From contig NZ_CP122312.1 of the NCBI RefSeq assembly GCF_029814175.1, positions 310,001 through 374,000 of the forward strand: DNA of 64,000 bases. Reading direction: 5' to 3'. Origin of the DNA: Halospeciosus flavus. GTDB taxonomy: Archaea > Halobacteriota > Halobacteria > Halobacteriales > Halobacteriaceae. The notes under the pieces are model-generated. The model searched no databases and was not told the origin of the DNA. It saw only the letters and a list, made by a program, of their open reading frames with translations. Below, in pieces: positions 53,965 to 62,665 of the stretch; position 1 is the first letter of the stretch, and the number at the start of each line of letters is the position of its first letter. The position numbers and the translations under genes are program-made.

Positions 53965-54384
53965 ATGACCACGCTTCACATCACCGTCGGCGACCGAGCA
54001 CAGCTCCGAGAGGATACGCTCCAGTTCATTCAGACTGCTGAAGCTGATGAACTGGATGAAAGCGATGAGCGTGCAGTGCTCCAGTTCGGGACTTATGACG
54101 ATCTCGTCGACAGCCTCACACCACTGCGCCTCGATCTCATACAGGCTATCGCCAAAGAACGCCCATCGAGTATGCGGGAGGCTGCACGACTCGTCGACCG
54201 CGACGTCTCCGATGTCCATGCAGATCTGAAACAGCTGGAAGTTTTGGGTATCCTCGAACTCAAGGAAGGTGGCCCTGGGGGAGCGATCCGGCCAGTTGTC
54301 CCATTCGATAAAATCGAGATGCACATCGACTACCCCCTTCTCGACGACGTCGACGTAGACAGTACTCCAGCTAGCGCAGACTAG
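53965..54384 (+). CDS. HVO_A0114-type HTH antitoxin/regulator (TumA-like)
   Basis: 139 residues from the ATG at 53965. Begins MTTLHITVGDRAQLREDTLQ; residues about 50-115 form a winged helix (RLDLIQAIAKERPSSMREAA; RLVDRDVSDVHADLKQLEVL; GILELKEGGPGGAIRPVVPF). This family, named from Haloferax HVO_A0114, commonly accompanies DUF6516 toxins. It likely neutralises the toxin and represses the pair. Confidence 0.78.
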   Translation: MTTLHITVGDRAQLREDTLQFIQTAEADELDESDERAVLQFGTYDDLVDSLTPLRLDLIQAIAKERPSSMREAARLVDRDVSDVHADLKQLEVLGILELKEGGPGGAIRPVVPFDKIEMHIDYPLLDDVDVDSTPASAD

Positions 54385-54492
54385 CCACGTGTTCAGTACC
54401 TCACAAAGCATCGCCAGTTAGCCTGACCTGATCCACCTGTTCTGTTGTGATGAGTTGTCGCTACTGGTCAAGCAACGCTGATCGAAGAGGGT

Positions 54493-54532
54493 GCTGTCGC
54501 TGTCGGCGGCGGTCAACCGCCGACGCGACAGC
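54493..54532. terminator. Long hairpin beyond ISH3 relic
   Basis: GCTGTCGCTGTCGGCGG (54493-54509) pairs with CCGCCGACGCGACAGC (54517-54532) with a single bulged T. It lies about 40 nt past the stop of the transposase fragment on the minus strand, in the same relative place as the hairpin at 50765. Probably a feature of the IS end or its terminator. Confidence 0.5.
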
Positions 54533-54568
54533 GTTGCCACTCCTGAAGGGAGCTTGCTCGATCAGTGA

Positions 54569-54740
54569 CTACCGGGAGAACCGGTCGTCAGGTGGCCGGT
54601 TCGCGGGGACGGCCCGACGCACCGCGAGGGCCGTCCACGCAGCCCGCCGAACCATATTCACGAACTCCTTGTACGGCCACCACCAGAGGCGACGCCCTTG
54701 GAAGAGATACCCACCATCGTTGCCAGTTGTTCCAACACCG
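54569..54740 (-). pseudogene. C-terminal relic of an ISH3-family transposase
   Basis: The last 40 or so residues, QGRRLWWWPYKEFVNMVRRA then AWTALAVRRAVPANRPPDDR, are the highly conserved C-terminus of ISH3/ISH51 transposases. Upstream sequence lacks the catalytic domain and runs into the origin repeats. A decayed insertion. Confidence 0.75.
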
Positions 54741-54775
54741 AGAGCCCGAGCCGAACGTGATGGATACTGCTCGGG

Positions 54776-54801
54776 CCCCCACCCCGGATTGTAAGTGTTC
54801 T
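54776..54801 (-). repeat. Origin box 1
   Basis: Minus strand GAACACTTACAATCCGGGG then TGGGGG. Matches the shared core ACACTTRCAATCCGGGGG. Confidence 0.75.
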
Positions 54802-54875
54802 CGACGCTGAGAGGGGCAGCCGGTTCGCAACCGCCGCCATCGATTTGACTTAAAGACGTGAATATGACCGCCAAC

Positions 54876-54900
54876 AGACCCCCCAGATTGCAAGTGTTTA
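54876..54900 (-). repeat. Origin box 2
   Basis: Minus strand AAACACTTGCAATCTGGGGG. Same core with G for A at one place and CTG for CCG. Confidence 0.75.
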
Positions 54901-55081
54901 GCAGCAGTATCGACCCTATAGACAAGAAATTCCTGTAGTACGCCGTATTGCCGCAACCACAACAGCTAATACTACACTACTGCGACTGCTAGACGACTGG
55001 ACCCCCTCCTGAGGTGAATCCGCCACAGCCGGTCGATATGTGCTGAGCTGCTTCGCTTCGTACCCGTCCCTGTCTGCAGCC

Positions 55082-55108
55082 AAGAACACTTACAATCCGG
55101 GGGGTGTG
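55082..55108 (+). repeat. Origin box 3
   Basis: Plus strand AACACTTACAATCCGGGGGG then TGTG. Best match to the consensus. Confidence 0.8.
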
Positions 55109-55121
55109 TGCACCGGTATTC

Positions 55122-55167
55122 GCCGAACACTTAGAACAGGTAGAACACTTACAAGGGAGGGTTAAAG
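55122..55167 (+). repeat. Origin box 4 and half-site
   Basis: GAACACTTACAAGGGAGGGT at 55143-55162 is a diverged full box; AACACTTAGAACAGG just before it (from 55126) is a half-site. Both lie in the orc promoter, so Orc may regulate itself. Confidence 0.6.
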
Positions 55168-55190
55168 TGGGTTGGCGGAAACAGGGTGGT

Positions 55191-56450
55191 ATGGACTCCC
55201 CGTTCAAGGACGCAAACCACATCTTCCGCGACAAGGAGCCGTTCAAGGAGGGCTACACTCCCGACGAGATCCTTGAACGCGAGGAGGAGATCCAGGAATA
55301 CGCCGCCGCGCTCCAGGACATCCCCGATGGGTTCGGCGCCCCGAACGTCTTCATCTACGGGCAGACCGGCGTCGGGAAGACCGCGACGACGCAGAAGGTT
55401 ATCGAGTTCCTCGAAAGCGAGGCCGAGTCGGCCGACGTCAAACTCACGACGCTCGCAGTGAACTGCAACAAGCGGACGTCGACGTACAAGGTCCTCCAGT
55501 ATCTTGCGAACGAGCTCTACCCGGACGAGCACTTCAAACAGGGAACCCATCCCGACACGCTCTGGAATCGGATTTACGAGCGCCTCGACGAGATCAGCGG
55601 CTACGTCCTAGTCATCCTCGACGAGATCGACAAACTCGGCGAGGACGAAGAACTCCTCTACGACTTCCCCCGGGCGAAGGCGATCGGCGAACTCGAGAAC
55701 GCCGAAGTCGGGATCGTCGGGATCAGTAACAACTTCAAGTTCCGCGAAAACCTCTCCCAGCGCGTCAAGTCGACGCTCTGCGAGAAGGAGATACAGTTCT
55801 CGCCCTACGACGCACACGAGTTGCGATCCATCCTCTCCTACTACGCGGACCTCACGTTCCACGACGGCGTGGTCACGGGGGACGTCGTCCCGCTCACGGC
55901 GGCGTTGACTGCCCAGGACTCCGGCGACGCCCGCATGGCCCTCGACCTCCTCGAGACGGCTGGCGACATTGCCCGCCACGAGGATGACGACGTCGTGACC
56001 GAGGACCATGTCCGGATCGCCCGAAGCGAGGTCGACCGCGCCAACACGCGGGACATTATCACCGAGCGCCTCACGAGTCAGATGCAACTCGTCCTGATGG
56101 CGACCACGCTTCTCGTCATCGACCCTGACGGCGAGGCGAAGGTGAAGACGATCTACCTCTACAAGGACCTCTGTGACCGTATCGACGCCGATACGCTCTC
56201 GGAGAGCCGGATCCGCGACCACCTGGACACGCTGGAGATGTTCGGTCTCCTCGAGAAGGGCGAACACAACCTCGGGCGGCGTGGCGGCCGCGCGTACATC
56301 TACTCGCTCGTCGACGAACCGCGCATCGTCGTCGAGACCTTCCAGGAAGATGAGCGGCTGCGCCAGGGCTTTCCCGCGTCGATCGACGCCCTCCTCGGCG
56401 CCTTCGAAGCGTCCAACCAATCCCACATCCAGAGCGAGTTCGAGGGCTGA
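55191..56450 (+). CDS. orc: Orc1/Cdc6 replication initiator
   Basis: 419 residues from the ATG at 55191. AAA+ ATPase: Walker A in FIYGQTGVGKTATTQKV, Walker B in VLVILDEIDKLG, sensor 1 in VGIVGISNNFKF, initiator-specific region FREN..RVKSTL, and sensor 2 near GDARMALDLLETAGDIA. The C-terminal winged helix (TIYLYKDLCDRIDADTLSES; RIRDHLDTLEMFGLLEKGEH) binds origin boxes. A shorter N-terminus than chromosomal Orc1 starts at MDSPFKDANHIFRDKEPF. Origin boxes on both sides show that it serves this origin; this points to a plasmid, minichromosome or integrated replicon. Confidence 0.93.
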   Translation: MDSPFKDANHIFRDKEPFKEGYTPDEILEREEEIQEYAAALQDIPDGFGAPNVFIYGQTGVGKTATTQKVIEFLESEAESADVKLTTLAVNCNKRTSTYKVLQYLANELYPDEHFKQGTHPDTLWNRIYERLDEISGYVLVILDEIDKLGEDEELLYDFPRAKAIGELENAEVGIVGISNNFKFRENLSQRVKSTLCEKEIQFSPYDAHELRSILSYYADLTFHDGVVTGDVVPLTAALTAQDSGDARMALDLLETAGDIARHEDDDVVTEDHVRIARSEVDRANTRDIITERLTSQMQLVLMATTLLVIDPDGEAKVKTIYLYKDLCDRIDADTLSESRIRDHLDTLEMFGLLEKGEHNLGRRGGRAYIYSLVDEPRIVVETFQEDERLRQGFPASIDALLGAFEASNQSHIQSEFEG

Positions 56451-56457
56451 GCGGCTC

Positions 56458-56485
56458 GAAAACACTTACAACGCGGGGGGTGGGC
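56458..56485 (+). repeat. Origin box 5
   Basis: AAAACACTTACAACGCGGGG then GGTGGGC, 8 nt beyond the orc stop. Direct orientation. Confidence 0.75.
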
Positions 56486-56571
56486 AGCGCGGCACGGGTG
56501 GTGGCGAATTCTCACGGTGTGTCGTCTCCACACGGCATCGGGATTCCGGGGGTTCTGACGGCTCACTTGGC

Positions 56572-56600
56572 TGTAAACACTTGCAATCCGGGGGGTGGGG
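56572..56600 (+). repeat. Origin box 6
   Basis: TAAACACTTGCAATCCGGGG then GGTGGGG. Nearly identical to boxes 2 and 3. Degenerate relatives (ATGCACTTGCGACCGGGGAT at 56730; AGCACTTACATTGG then CCCGGGGTG at 57096) may extend the array. Confidence 0.75.
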
Positions 56601-58319
56601 AAGGGAGACTGGGTCTCGAACCAGTTCGACTCGGTGTACAGGTGAGTGCTATTGAGCGACCTACGGCTACAGCCGTGGGCTTGCTCCTGTAGCTCGTACC
56701 AGCCGGCAGTGAGTACCGACAACGGAGGAATGCACTTGCGACCGGGGATGTCCCCCAGCATTGTCTGGGGCATCGAAGTGAGCGAACGCCAAGCAGCACG
56801 CGGGCCCCGACATCACGTCACCCGCACTCCATGCGTCCAGTGTAGATGCCAGAAAAGCAGCGAGAGAAACTCTGATACTTGCTTCTGGAGAACGGAGGGA
56901 GTTCCTGATGGAGAATAACCCGGTGCCGACTGAAGCGTAGAGTGTGGAACCCACTCCACACGAGATAGTCCGTCTGGAGTATGGATTTGGTTTTTACAGC
57001 ACATGCAGATGGGTGCTTCCTGACCAATCCAGACTAGAAGACACCAGCAACGATAATCAATTCCGGTTGGACAGAGTCTCATACCGGGTCTTTCAAGCAC
57101 TTACATTGGACGCCCGGGGTGTAGGTGCGATACTCACCGCTCCGAGAATACCGGATCAGATGGAAGCAGTGTTGGTGGCGTGGTGGTCCACTCTTGCAGC
57201 CGTCGAGTACGTCGCTGGGAGAGCGGTTCTGTGCCACTCAGGCACGTCACTCCATCAACGGCCCCGCCCACGGTGAGACGGGGAATCCGTCTCGCTCCCT
57301 CGCTTGCACGCTCGCCACTACGCCCGTCAGCGTGTCACTGTTCACTCTTCACATCGATCTCACGGGGTGCCGTCGCTGACCAGATGAGTACCACGAGCGC
57401 TCACGAACCCTGCCGAAACGCACCTAGGAACGAAGCGAGTCACACCGACGCTGTCGTCACGGCATCGAGTCTGACAACACCACGAGCAGCCCAGAAGCCG
57501 CTGTAAACCAGCGCGTTAGCCGTTCTCGGCTTTCGCCGTCGTCCGCTCACCGAATCCCACCGCAAACACTGCTTTCGGGCACGTCGACGCGTCTCCAGCC
57601 CATCTAGGAACATGCACACATCGGCAGCCGAACCACGTTCATTCTGAGTTCGATAACTGGGCAGGACGAGCCCGGATACCGCCGAAATCGACCATTCAGT
57701 GTCGACGATAAGCGGCGCTCGGAGCGTCGGCTCGCGACGGAGATGGCTCCCCACCGCTCGCAGGCCCATGCGCGCTCGATTCGGGGGAGTACACGGGCTT
57801 CACGGCCTCAGAACGACGAGGCAGCGCCGTGGACCCTCTCCCAACTATGTCTGAATCGCTCTCGCTGCCCTCAACAGTCGTCTGGGGCCCGCTCGATAGT
57901 GTAGATACTCGATCAGCGCACGCGTCGGATCCCTCTACGAAACCCGCATACCCGTCGAGCACGGCCACGAGCGGGCGAGCGTCGGCGTCGGCGACCGCAT
58001 CCGCGATCGCCTAACTGCCAAAACCGCACGCAAGCGACCGATTATGAAACTTCAAGATACAGCCCGATAGAGCGGACGCGACACCGCGCATCGGCCGTCC
58101 ACGGCGGGTACCGCCCTCGGTTCCGCGGTACAGGACCCAACACGGCAACACATCATCACACTACCCTCACGCTCAGACTCGCCACACACCACCTTCCTTC
58201 CGGGGTATTCGCTCGATTCACACCAGCCAGCTGGAGTGGAGCAATCCGAGTTACCGACTGTTCAAACTGCAGATAGGTGATAGATTGGCTTATGCTTCGT
58301 CCCGACAATGAATTGTGCA
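56601..58319. other. 1.7-kb gene-poor stretch right of the origin
   Basis: No frame here has convincing codon bias, start or similarity. It contains degenerate origin boxes near 56730 and 57096. A hairpin CCTACGGC-TACA-GCCGTGGG (56659-56678) resembles an IS200/IS605 end. The segment 58018-58058 is similar to 62996-63037. A minus-strand frame around 57700-58010 (ARPLVAVLDGYAGFVEGSDA) may be a decayed gene. Otherwise I see nothing. Confidence 0.5.
58018..58058 (-). repeat. Diverged repeat, copy A
   Basis: CCAAAACCGCACGCAAGCGA then CCGATTATGAAACTTCA. About 30 of 37 bases match copy B at 62996-63037. On the minus strand both read TTCATAATCGGTCGC then a GTG or ATG followed by CGGTTTTG, i.e. the look of one promoter and gene start present twice. 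Confidence 0.5.
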
Positions 58320-58454
58320 ATGGTTCGAGCGTCCGACCTCCAACACGACAACCATAATGCAGGCGTCGCCGTGGGGCGGACGCTCATTCACCGCAACCAC
58401 GGTGCCGACACAGCCACCATAATCGACCCCGACACGACCACGGGGGGTTCGTGA
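58320..58454 (+). CDS. 44-residue ORF coupled to ATPase gene
   Basis: ATG at 58320, about 28 nt after a TATA-like GGCTTATGC, encodes 44 residues (MVRASDLQHDNHNAGVAVGR; TLIHRNHGADTATIIDPDTT). His/Asn-rich and hydrophilic. Its TGA overlaps the GTG of the ATPase gene (GTGA), which fixes that start. Could be a small DNA-binding or regulatory peptide, or a leader. Confidence 0.55.
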   Translation: MVRASDLQHDNHNAGVAVGRTLIHRNHGADTATIIDPDTTTGGS

Positions 58455-61400
58455 CCGTCGAACACGAGGCGGCGACGCCTCGTACCCACGACCACGGCGC
58501 CGAGCATGGTGCAGTCGCCGACCTCCCACAGCGAGTCACCACTAACGCCCTCCCCGAGGACGCCGATGCCGACGTCGACACCCGCCGCTATCTCGAGATC
58601 CGTCCGGCAGCGAGCCGCACCGCCCCGAACACACTCGTCCGTGCGATGGACGTGCTCGAAGGCGCCCTCAGAACTGCGACGAAGACCGGGCTCCGCCACA
58701 CGCTCACCCGGTCGGCACAGCGGCCCGTCGTCGAGTGGGTGCTCGTCGCCGACGGCTACGCCGATACGGGGATTCGCTATCTCGTCGGCACCGATGACGA
58801 CTTCCACGACGAACTCGAGAGCATCCTTCGAAGCGGCCTCCCCAGCGCCTACGAGTTCCGGACCGTCGAGTGGCATCCACGCCTGCTCGAGGCCGACGTC
58901 CCGCTGCCGACGGCACCGACGGGCGGCGCGGATCATCCGGCGATCACGCCCGCGACACCGTACGTCGCAAGCGTCGAGTATCGCGGGTACACCGATCTGC
59001 CGCGTGACTGGCAGACACCGCTCCGCTCGTACGGCGACTTCGTCACCGGCACCTCGGACGCACGCGACACGACGAGCCGTCCTCCCAGCGGCGACGGGAC
59101 ACACACGTCCCACCAGTCGTCGGCCGATGAGTATCGCATGCCGCTCGCCACCCTCGTCGAGACGCTCCGCGATGCGACGACGCCCGCGATGTACCAAGTG
59201 GTCTGTCAACCGTACGCGGACTGGTCGAGCGCCGCCGAGGCGTACCAGCGTGACCTCGAAACGGGGAGCACGACCCGACTAGACAAACTGCTCGACGCCA
59301 TCCTCATGCCCGATTCGGAGACGCGTCGTGAGTATGACCCCCCGATCGCGGATCGCAACCGCCTCGAGGCGATCGCGACACGTGACCCGAAGCACACGTT
59401 CTGCGTCTCGGCACGCGCCGTCGCGTTCACGCGTGGCCCGCCCGATGCGGCAAATCGACTCGTCCAGCGCCTCGCGAACGCGCTGGGCCACCTCGGGAGT
59501 CCGACCCACCGTCTCGAGGGTGTGGTGGCGACCGACGACGAACTCCACGCGAGCAATCGCGCCCCACCAGGCGCGGCCGTCTACGACGACCTCTGTGCAC
59601 GCCGGGTCTACCCGCCGACCTACGACCGACTCACCACCAGACTCCCGTGGCACGCTCCCGGGAGTCGAGGTCTGGTCGTCGCCCCTCACGAACTCCCCAG
59701 TCTCTGCCTCCTCGATGGGGCCGGCCTCACGCCGCGTGGCCGGCGGGCCGTCGAGACACGGTCCTCGGAGCGAACCGGCCTCCCGCTCCCACCGCCGTCG
59801 CTGCTCCGGCAGTATGCGGGCCCGGGCCAAGCGCTCGGGTCGCCGCTCACGGTCGACCGCGAACCCCTCGATACTCCGCTGGTCCTGCCGCCGAGCGAGC
59901 AAGACCGCCACCTCATCGTCATCGGCGAGACCGGCAGCGGGAAGAGTATCCTCGTGGACGGGGCCGCACTCGCGAATCAGGAAGCGACCGACGGCCCCAC
60001 GATTCTCTGTTACCACAAGGGCGGTCGCGCCGCGACGGACTACCTCCAGGCCCACTACGCGACACACGGCACGCTCGAGAACGTCTTCTACTTCGACCTG
60101 ACCGAAACGCTTCCTGCGCTGGGCTTTTTCGATATCCGGCCGCTTCTCGAGAGCGGCCTCCCCAGGGAAGAAGCCCGCTCACGCGTCGCCGGCCACTACG
60201 AAGAGATCCTGGCCGGCGTCATGGGGAGCGAGCGCTACGGGCAGGCCGTCGAAGCACCGAAGATCATCCGCAATCACCTCCGGGCCCTGTTCGATCCGGT
60301 CCACGGCGACGACGCCATCTCACACACCGACCTGTACGCCGCCCTCGAGAACACACAGGCCCAGCGCAACACGCCCGCGACCAGTGACGACAACCTCGAA
60401 GCCTACTTCACGGGGCTGTTGGAGCGCGACCGCGACGTGTTCAACCGCGCCGTCGGCGGTGCCGTCTCCCGGGTCGAGACCATCGCGACGGACAGTCGCC
60501 TCGCCCCTATCTTCGAGCACGTCCCCGATGAGACCGGCCCGGCGTTCAGCTTCGCCGATATCGTCGATCAGGATGCGGTCGTCATCTTCGATTTCGGTGG
60601 CATGGAAGATCACGTCAAGCGCACGCTCACGCTCGTCTTGCTGTCGAATCTCTGGACCGCACTCAAAGCGCGCGCGGAGCGCACACAGCCGACGACCGAC
60701 GAGCAAGCACTGGTCAATCTCTACATCGACGAGGCGCGCGACCTGGCGGACACACGACTGCTCGACACACTCCTCTCGCAGGGGCGGTCGTTTGGCCTCG
60801 CGGTCACGCTGGGCGTCCAGTTTCCGAGCCAACTCGACTCACCGGATCCGGCGGCCGATACGTATCGCGAAGCACTCAACGAGACGGCGACGTTCGTCGT
60901 CGGCAACGTCACGGTCGACGACGACCTCATGCGCGCGCTCGCCACCGACGACATGCCGCCGAGCGAGGTCGCGACCCGCCTGGGCGCGATGCGCCGCGGT
61001 GAGTGGCTCGTCCGCCCCGGCACGGGCTTCGGCCAGCCACTCGCCCGGCCGTTCCTCATCCGATCACTCCCGATTCCAGCGGGCCATCCCGAGAGCGACG
61101 CGCCGCTCGTCGGTAGGAAAGCGTCTCGCTTCGAACACGCATCCCAGCGCGTTCGTGAGCGAACTCGCGAGCAGTGGGGACTCACCCACCACGGGCCGGT
61201 CCGGCCGAGCGATGAGTCGTCACACGCCGCAGCCGACGACGAGGCCCGTAGCGCGGATTCGACCGCCCGACCTGACGCATCCCGACTGCCGCGCGTCGAT
61301 ACGCTTCTCCCCTACACGAACCGGTTGCCGGCAGTCGTCGCCTACGACGCCTCGAGACACGCCCTGCGCTGTCGGCGGTGTGAGAACCGCTATGACCCCA

Positions 61401-62245
61401 GTATCGACGGGATGCGTCGGGCCATCTCCTGCTGCGGGTCGCTCGCCGACGTCGACCGCGACGACATCCCCGTCTGCGAGTTCAACCTCAAGCTCTCGCC
61501 CGACGAGGTCGAGGCCTCGGCCTGGTCGCTTCGACAACTCCTCTTCCTCCAGGCCGTCTATAACGCACAACAGCGCCGGTATGACCCGCTGGAGTACGAT
61601 ATCCTCACCGACTCCATGCTCCGCCTCCAGGCGTACGTCGGTATCGAGACGGCCGCGATCCAGGCACTCATCGATGCAGACCTCCTGCGGCACGATACCG
61701 ACCATCCACATCGGCTGTATTCGGTCACACCCGATGGCCGGGACGCCATCGGCGAGAGCTATCGCCAGGGTGTCGACTACGGCCACGGCCAGGGCGACCT
61801 CGAAGAGTCGAGTGCCCACGTCTTCGCGGTCGATGTCGGCCGGCGCTATCTCGCCGTCGAGTATGTCGAGAATCCTGAATCACCGGTCGTCGACGTCGTC
61901 CCCTACTACGAGATCGATGAGCAACGCCGGCTCGATATCGCCGGGCTCGACGCCGCGGGCGACGTCGTCGTGGCTGTCGAGGCCGAGCGCATCAATCACG
62001 ATGTGCGACGGGCGGTCGTCGAGGATTTCGACAAGATGGCCGATATGGATGTCGATGATGCGATCTGGATCGTCATGACGCAAGCCGATGGCCACGAAGT
62101 GTTGCAGGCACTCAACGACCCGCTGGAGGGGCCAGTCCGCGTCGAGAAAACCTACGCCGCGTCGACGCCACCACAGCAGTTCCGCATCGACACGCCCGGC
62201 CTCACCGCGATGTATCCGGCCGAGTGGCTGCGCGACCGACTCTGA
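58451..62245 (+). CDS. HerA/VirB4-like P-loop ATPase with zinc knuckle and C-terminal nuclease-like domain
   Basis: 1264 residues from a GTG. The first 480 residues are a VirB4-type N-domain. Residues about 490-800 are the motor: Walker A VIGETGSGKSILVDG, Walker B LVNLYIDEARDLAD, GLAVTLGVQFPSQL as motif III, and AVVIFDFGGMEDHVKRTL. Around residue 973 is a zinc-binding CRRCENRYDP with a later SCCG. Residues 1040-1110 look like a winged helix (VTPDGRDAIGESYRQG), and the last 150 (RLDIAGLDAAGDVVVAVEAE then INHDV) recall a PD-(D/E)XK nuclease core. Hexameric DNA pump for transfer or processing of the replicon is likely. Confidence 0.82.
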   Translation: MTVEHEAATPRTHDHGAEHGAVADLPQRVTTNALPEDADADVDTRRYLEIRPAASRTAPNTLVRAMDVLEGALRTATKTGLRHTLTRSAQRPVVEWVLVADGYADTGIRYLVGTDDDFHDELESILRSGLPSAYEFRTVEWHPRLLEADVPLPTAPTGGADHPAITPATPYVASVEYRGYTDLPRDWQTPLRSYGDFVTGTSDARDTTSRPPSGDGTHTSHQSSADEYRMPLATLVETLRDATTPAMYQVVCQPYADWSSAAEAYQRDLETGSTTRLDKLLDAILMPDSETRREYDPPIADRNRLEAIATRDPKHTFCVSARAVAFTRGPPDAANRLVQRLANALGHLGSPTHRLEGVVATDDELHASNRAPPGAAVYDDLCARRVYPPTYDRLTTRLPWHAPGSRGLVVAPHELPSLCLLDGAGLTPRGRRAVETRSSERTGLPLPPPSLLRQYAGPGQALGSPLTVDREPLDTPLVLPPSEQDRHLIVIGETGSGKSILVDGAALANQEATDGPTILCYHKGGRAATDYLQAHYATHGTLENVFYFDLTETLPALGFFDIRPLLESGLPREEARSRVAGHYEEILAGVMGSERYGQAVEAPKIIRNHLRALFDPVHGDDAISHTDLYAALENTQAQRNTPATSDDNLEAYFTGLLERDRDVFNRAVGGAVSRVETIATDSRLAPIFEHVPDETGPAFSFADIVDQDAVVIFDFGGMEDHVKRTLTLVLLSNLWTALKARAERTQPTTDEQALVNLYIDEARDLADTRLLDTLLSQGRSFGLAVTLGVQFPSQLDSPDPAADTYREALNETATFVVGNVTVDDDLMRALATDDMPPSEVATRLGAMRRGEWLVRPGTGFGQPLARPFLIRSLPIPAGHPESDAPLVGRKASRFEHASQRVRERTREQWGLTHHGPVRPSDESSHAAADDEARSADSTARPDASRLPRVDTLLPYTNRLPAVVAYDASRHALRCRRCENRYDPSIDGMRRAISCCGSLADVDRDDIPVCEFNLKLSPDEVEASAWSLRQLLFLQAVYNAQQRRYDPLEYDILTDSMLRLQAYVGIETAAIQALIDADLLRHDTDHPHRLYSVTPDGRDAIGESYRQGVDYGHGQGDLEESSAHVFAVDVGRRYLAVEYVENPESPVVDVVPYYEIDEQRRLDIAGLDAAGDVVVAVEAERINHDVRRAVVEDFDKMADMDVDDAIWIVMTQADGHEVLQALNDPLEGPVRVEKTYAASTPPQQFRIDTPGLTAMYPAEWLRDRL

Positions 62246-62254
62246 AGCAACACG

Positions 62255-62551
62255 ATGACCGAGAGCGGAGCGACGAGGAAAAAGCAGAAGGCGAGGGGCA
62301 AGGGTCGGGCGGCGGTTCAGCCCGATTCGGTGTGGTTCGGGCTCGGTCCGATGTCGGTCGGTGCAGTGAGCGAAAGGCAAGGCGAAGAGGGCAGGGAGGC
62401 AGATGAAGCGCACCACCGGGGGAGCCCGGAAGCAATCGCAGTCGGTGGGTGTCCAGACTATTCAGCCACGAGAAGGGACGTACCGAGCCATGGAGCCCCT
62501 CCCGTACCTGCTCCACACTGGATACAGAAATCCCATCACCTCCGCTGTTGA
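62255..62551 (+). CDS. Possible small basic protein downstream of ATPase
   Basis: 98-residue frame, ATG 9 nt after the ATPase stop, beginning MTESGATRKKQKARGKGRAA. Highly basic at first, then Glu/Arg-rich and finally without clear bias; the end runs into a repeat at 62545. Overlaps long opposite frames. May be real only in its first half or not at all. Confidence 0.3.
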   Translation: MTESGATRKKQKARGKGRAAVQPDSVWFGLGPMSVGAVSERQGEEGREADEAHHRGSPEAIAVGGCPDYSATRRDVPSHGAPPVPAPHWIQKSHHLRC

Positions 62552-62665
62552 ATAGCGGTGTCTTCGCAGAGGATCGTAATTTGATCCAGTGTCCCAACTA
62601 CTGACCGTGGAGGTCCCAGAATTCCTGTCGATTCACGTCGGCTTAGAGACCGCTATTCAACACAG
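62545..62665. repeat. MITE-like element with inverted ends
   Basis: TGTTGAATAGCGGTGTCT at 62546-62563 pairs with AGAGACCGCTATTCAACA at 62645-62662, one mismatch, enclosing about 80 nt without a gene. The size and ends suggest a miniature inverted-repeat element or a collapsed IS. No clear target duplication is visible. Confidence 0.5.

Larger units (their letters stand above)
54776..55167. other. Replication origin with inverted origin boxes
   Basis: Two origin-box copies in minus orientation (54776-54801, 54876-54900) face two in plus orientation (55082-55108, 55141-55167). The 180 nt between them is relatively AT-rich (TATAGACAAGAAATTCCTGT; AACAGCTAATACTACACTAC) and is the likely unwinding element. 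The orc gene starts at 55191. This matches haloarchaeal origins, where Orc1/Cdc6 binds boxes with a terminal G run. Confidence 0.75.

Noticed and set aside
56944-57506. Several short plus-strand frames right of the origin
   Set aside because: No codon bias, no good start context and no similarity; they overlap degenerate origin boxes.
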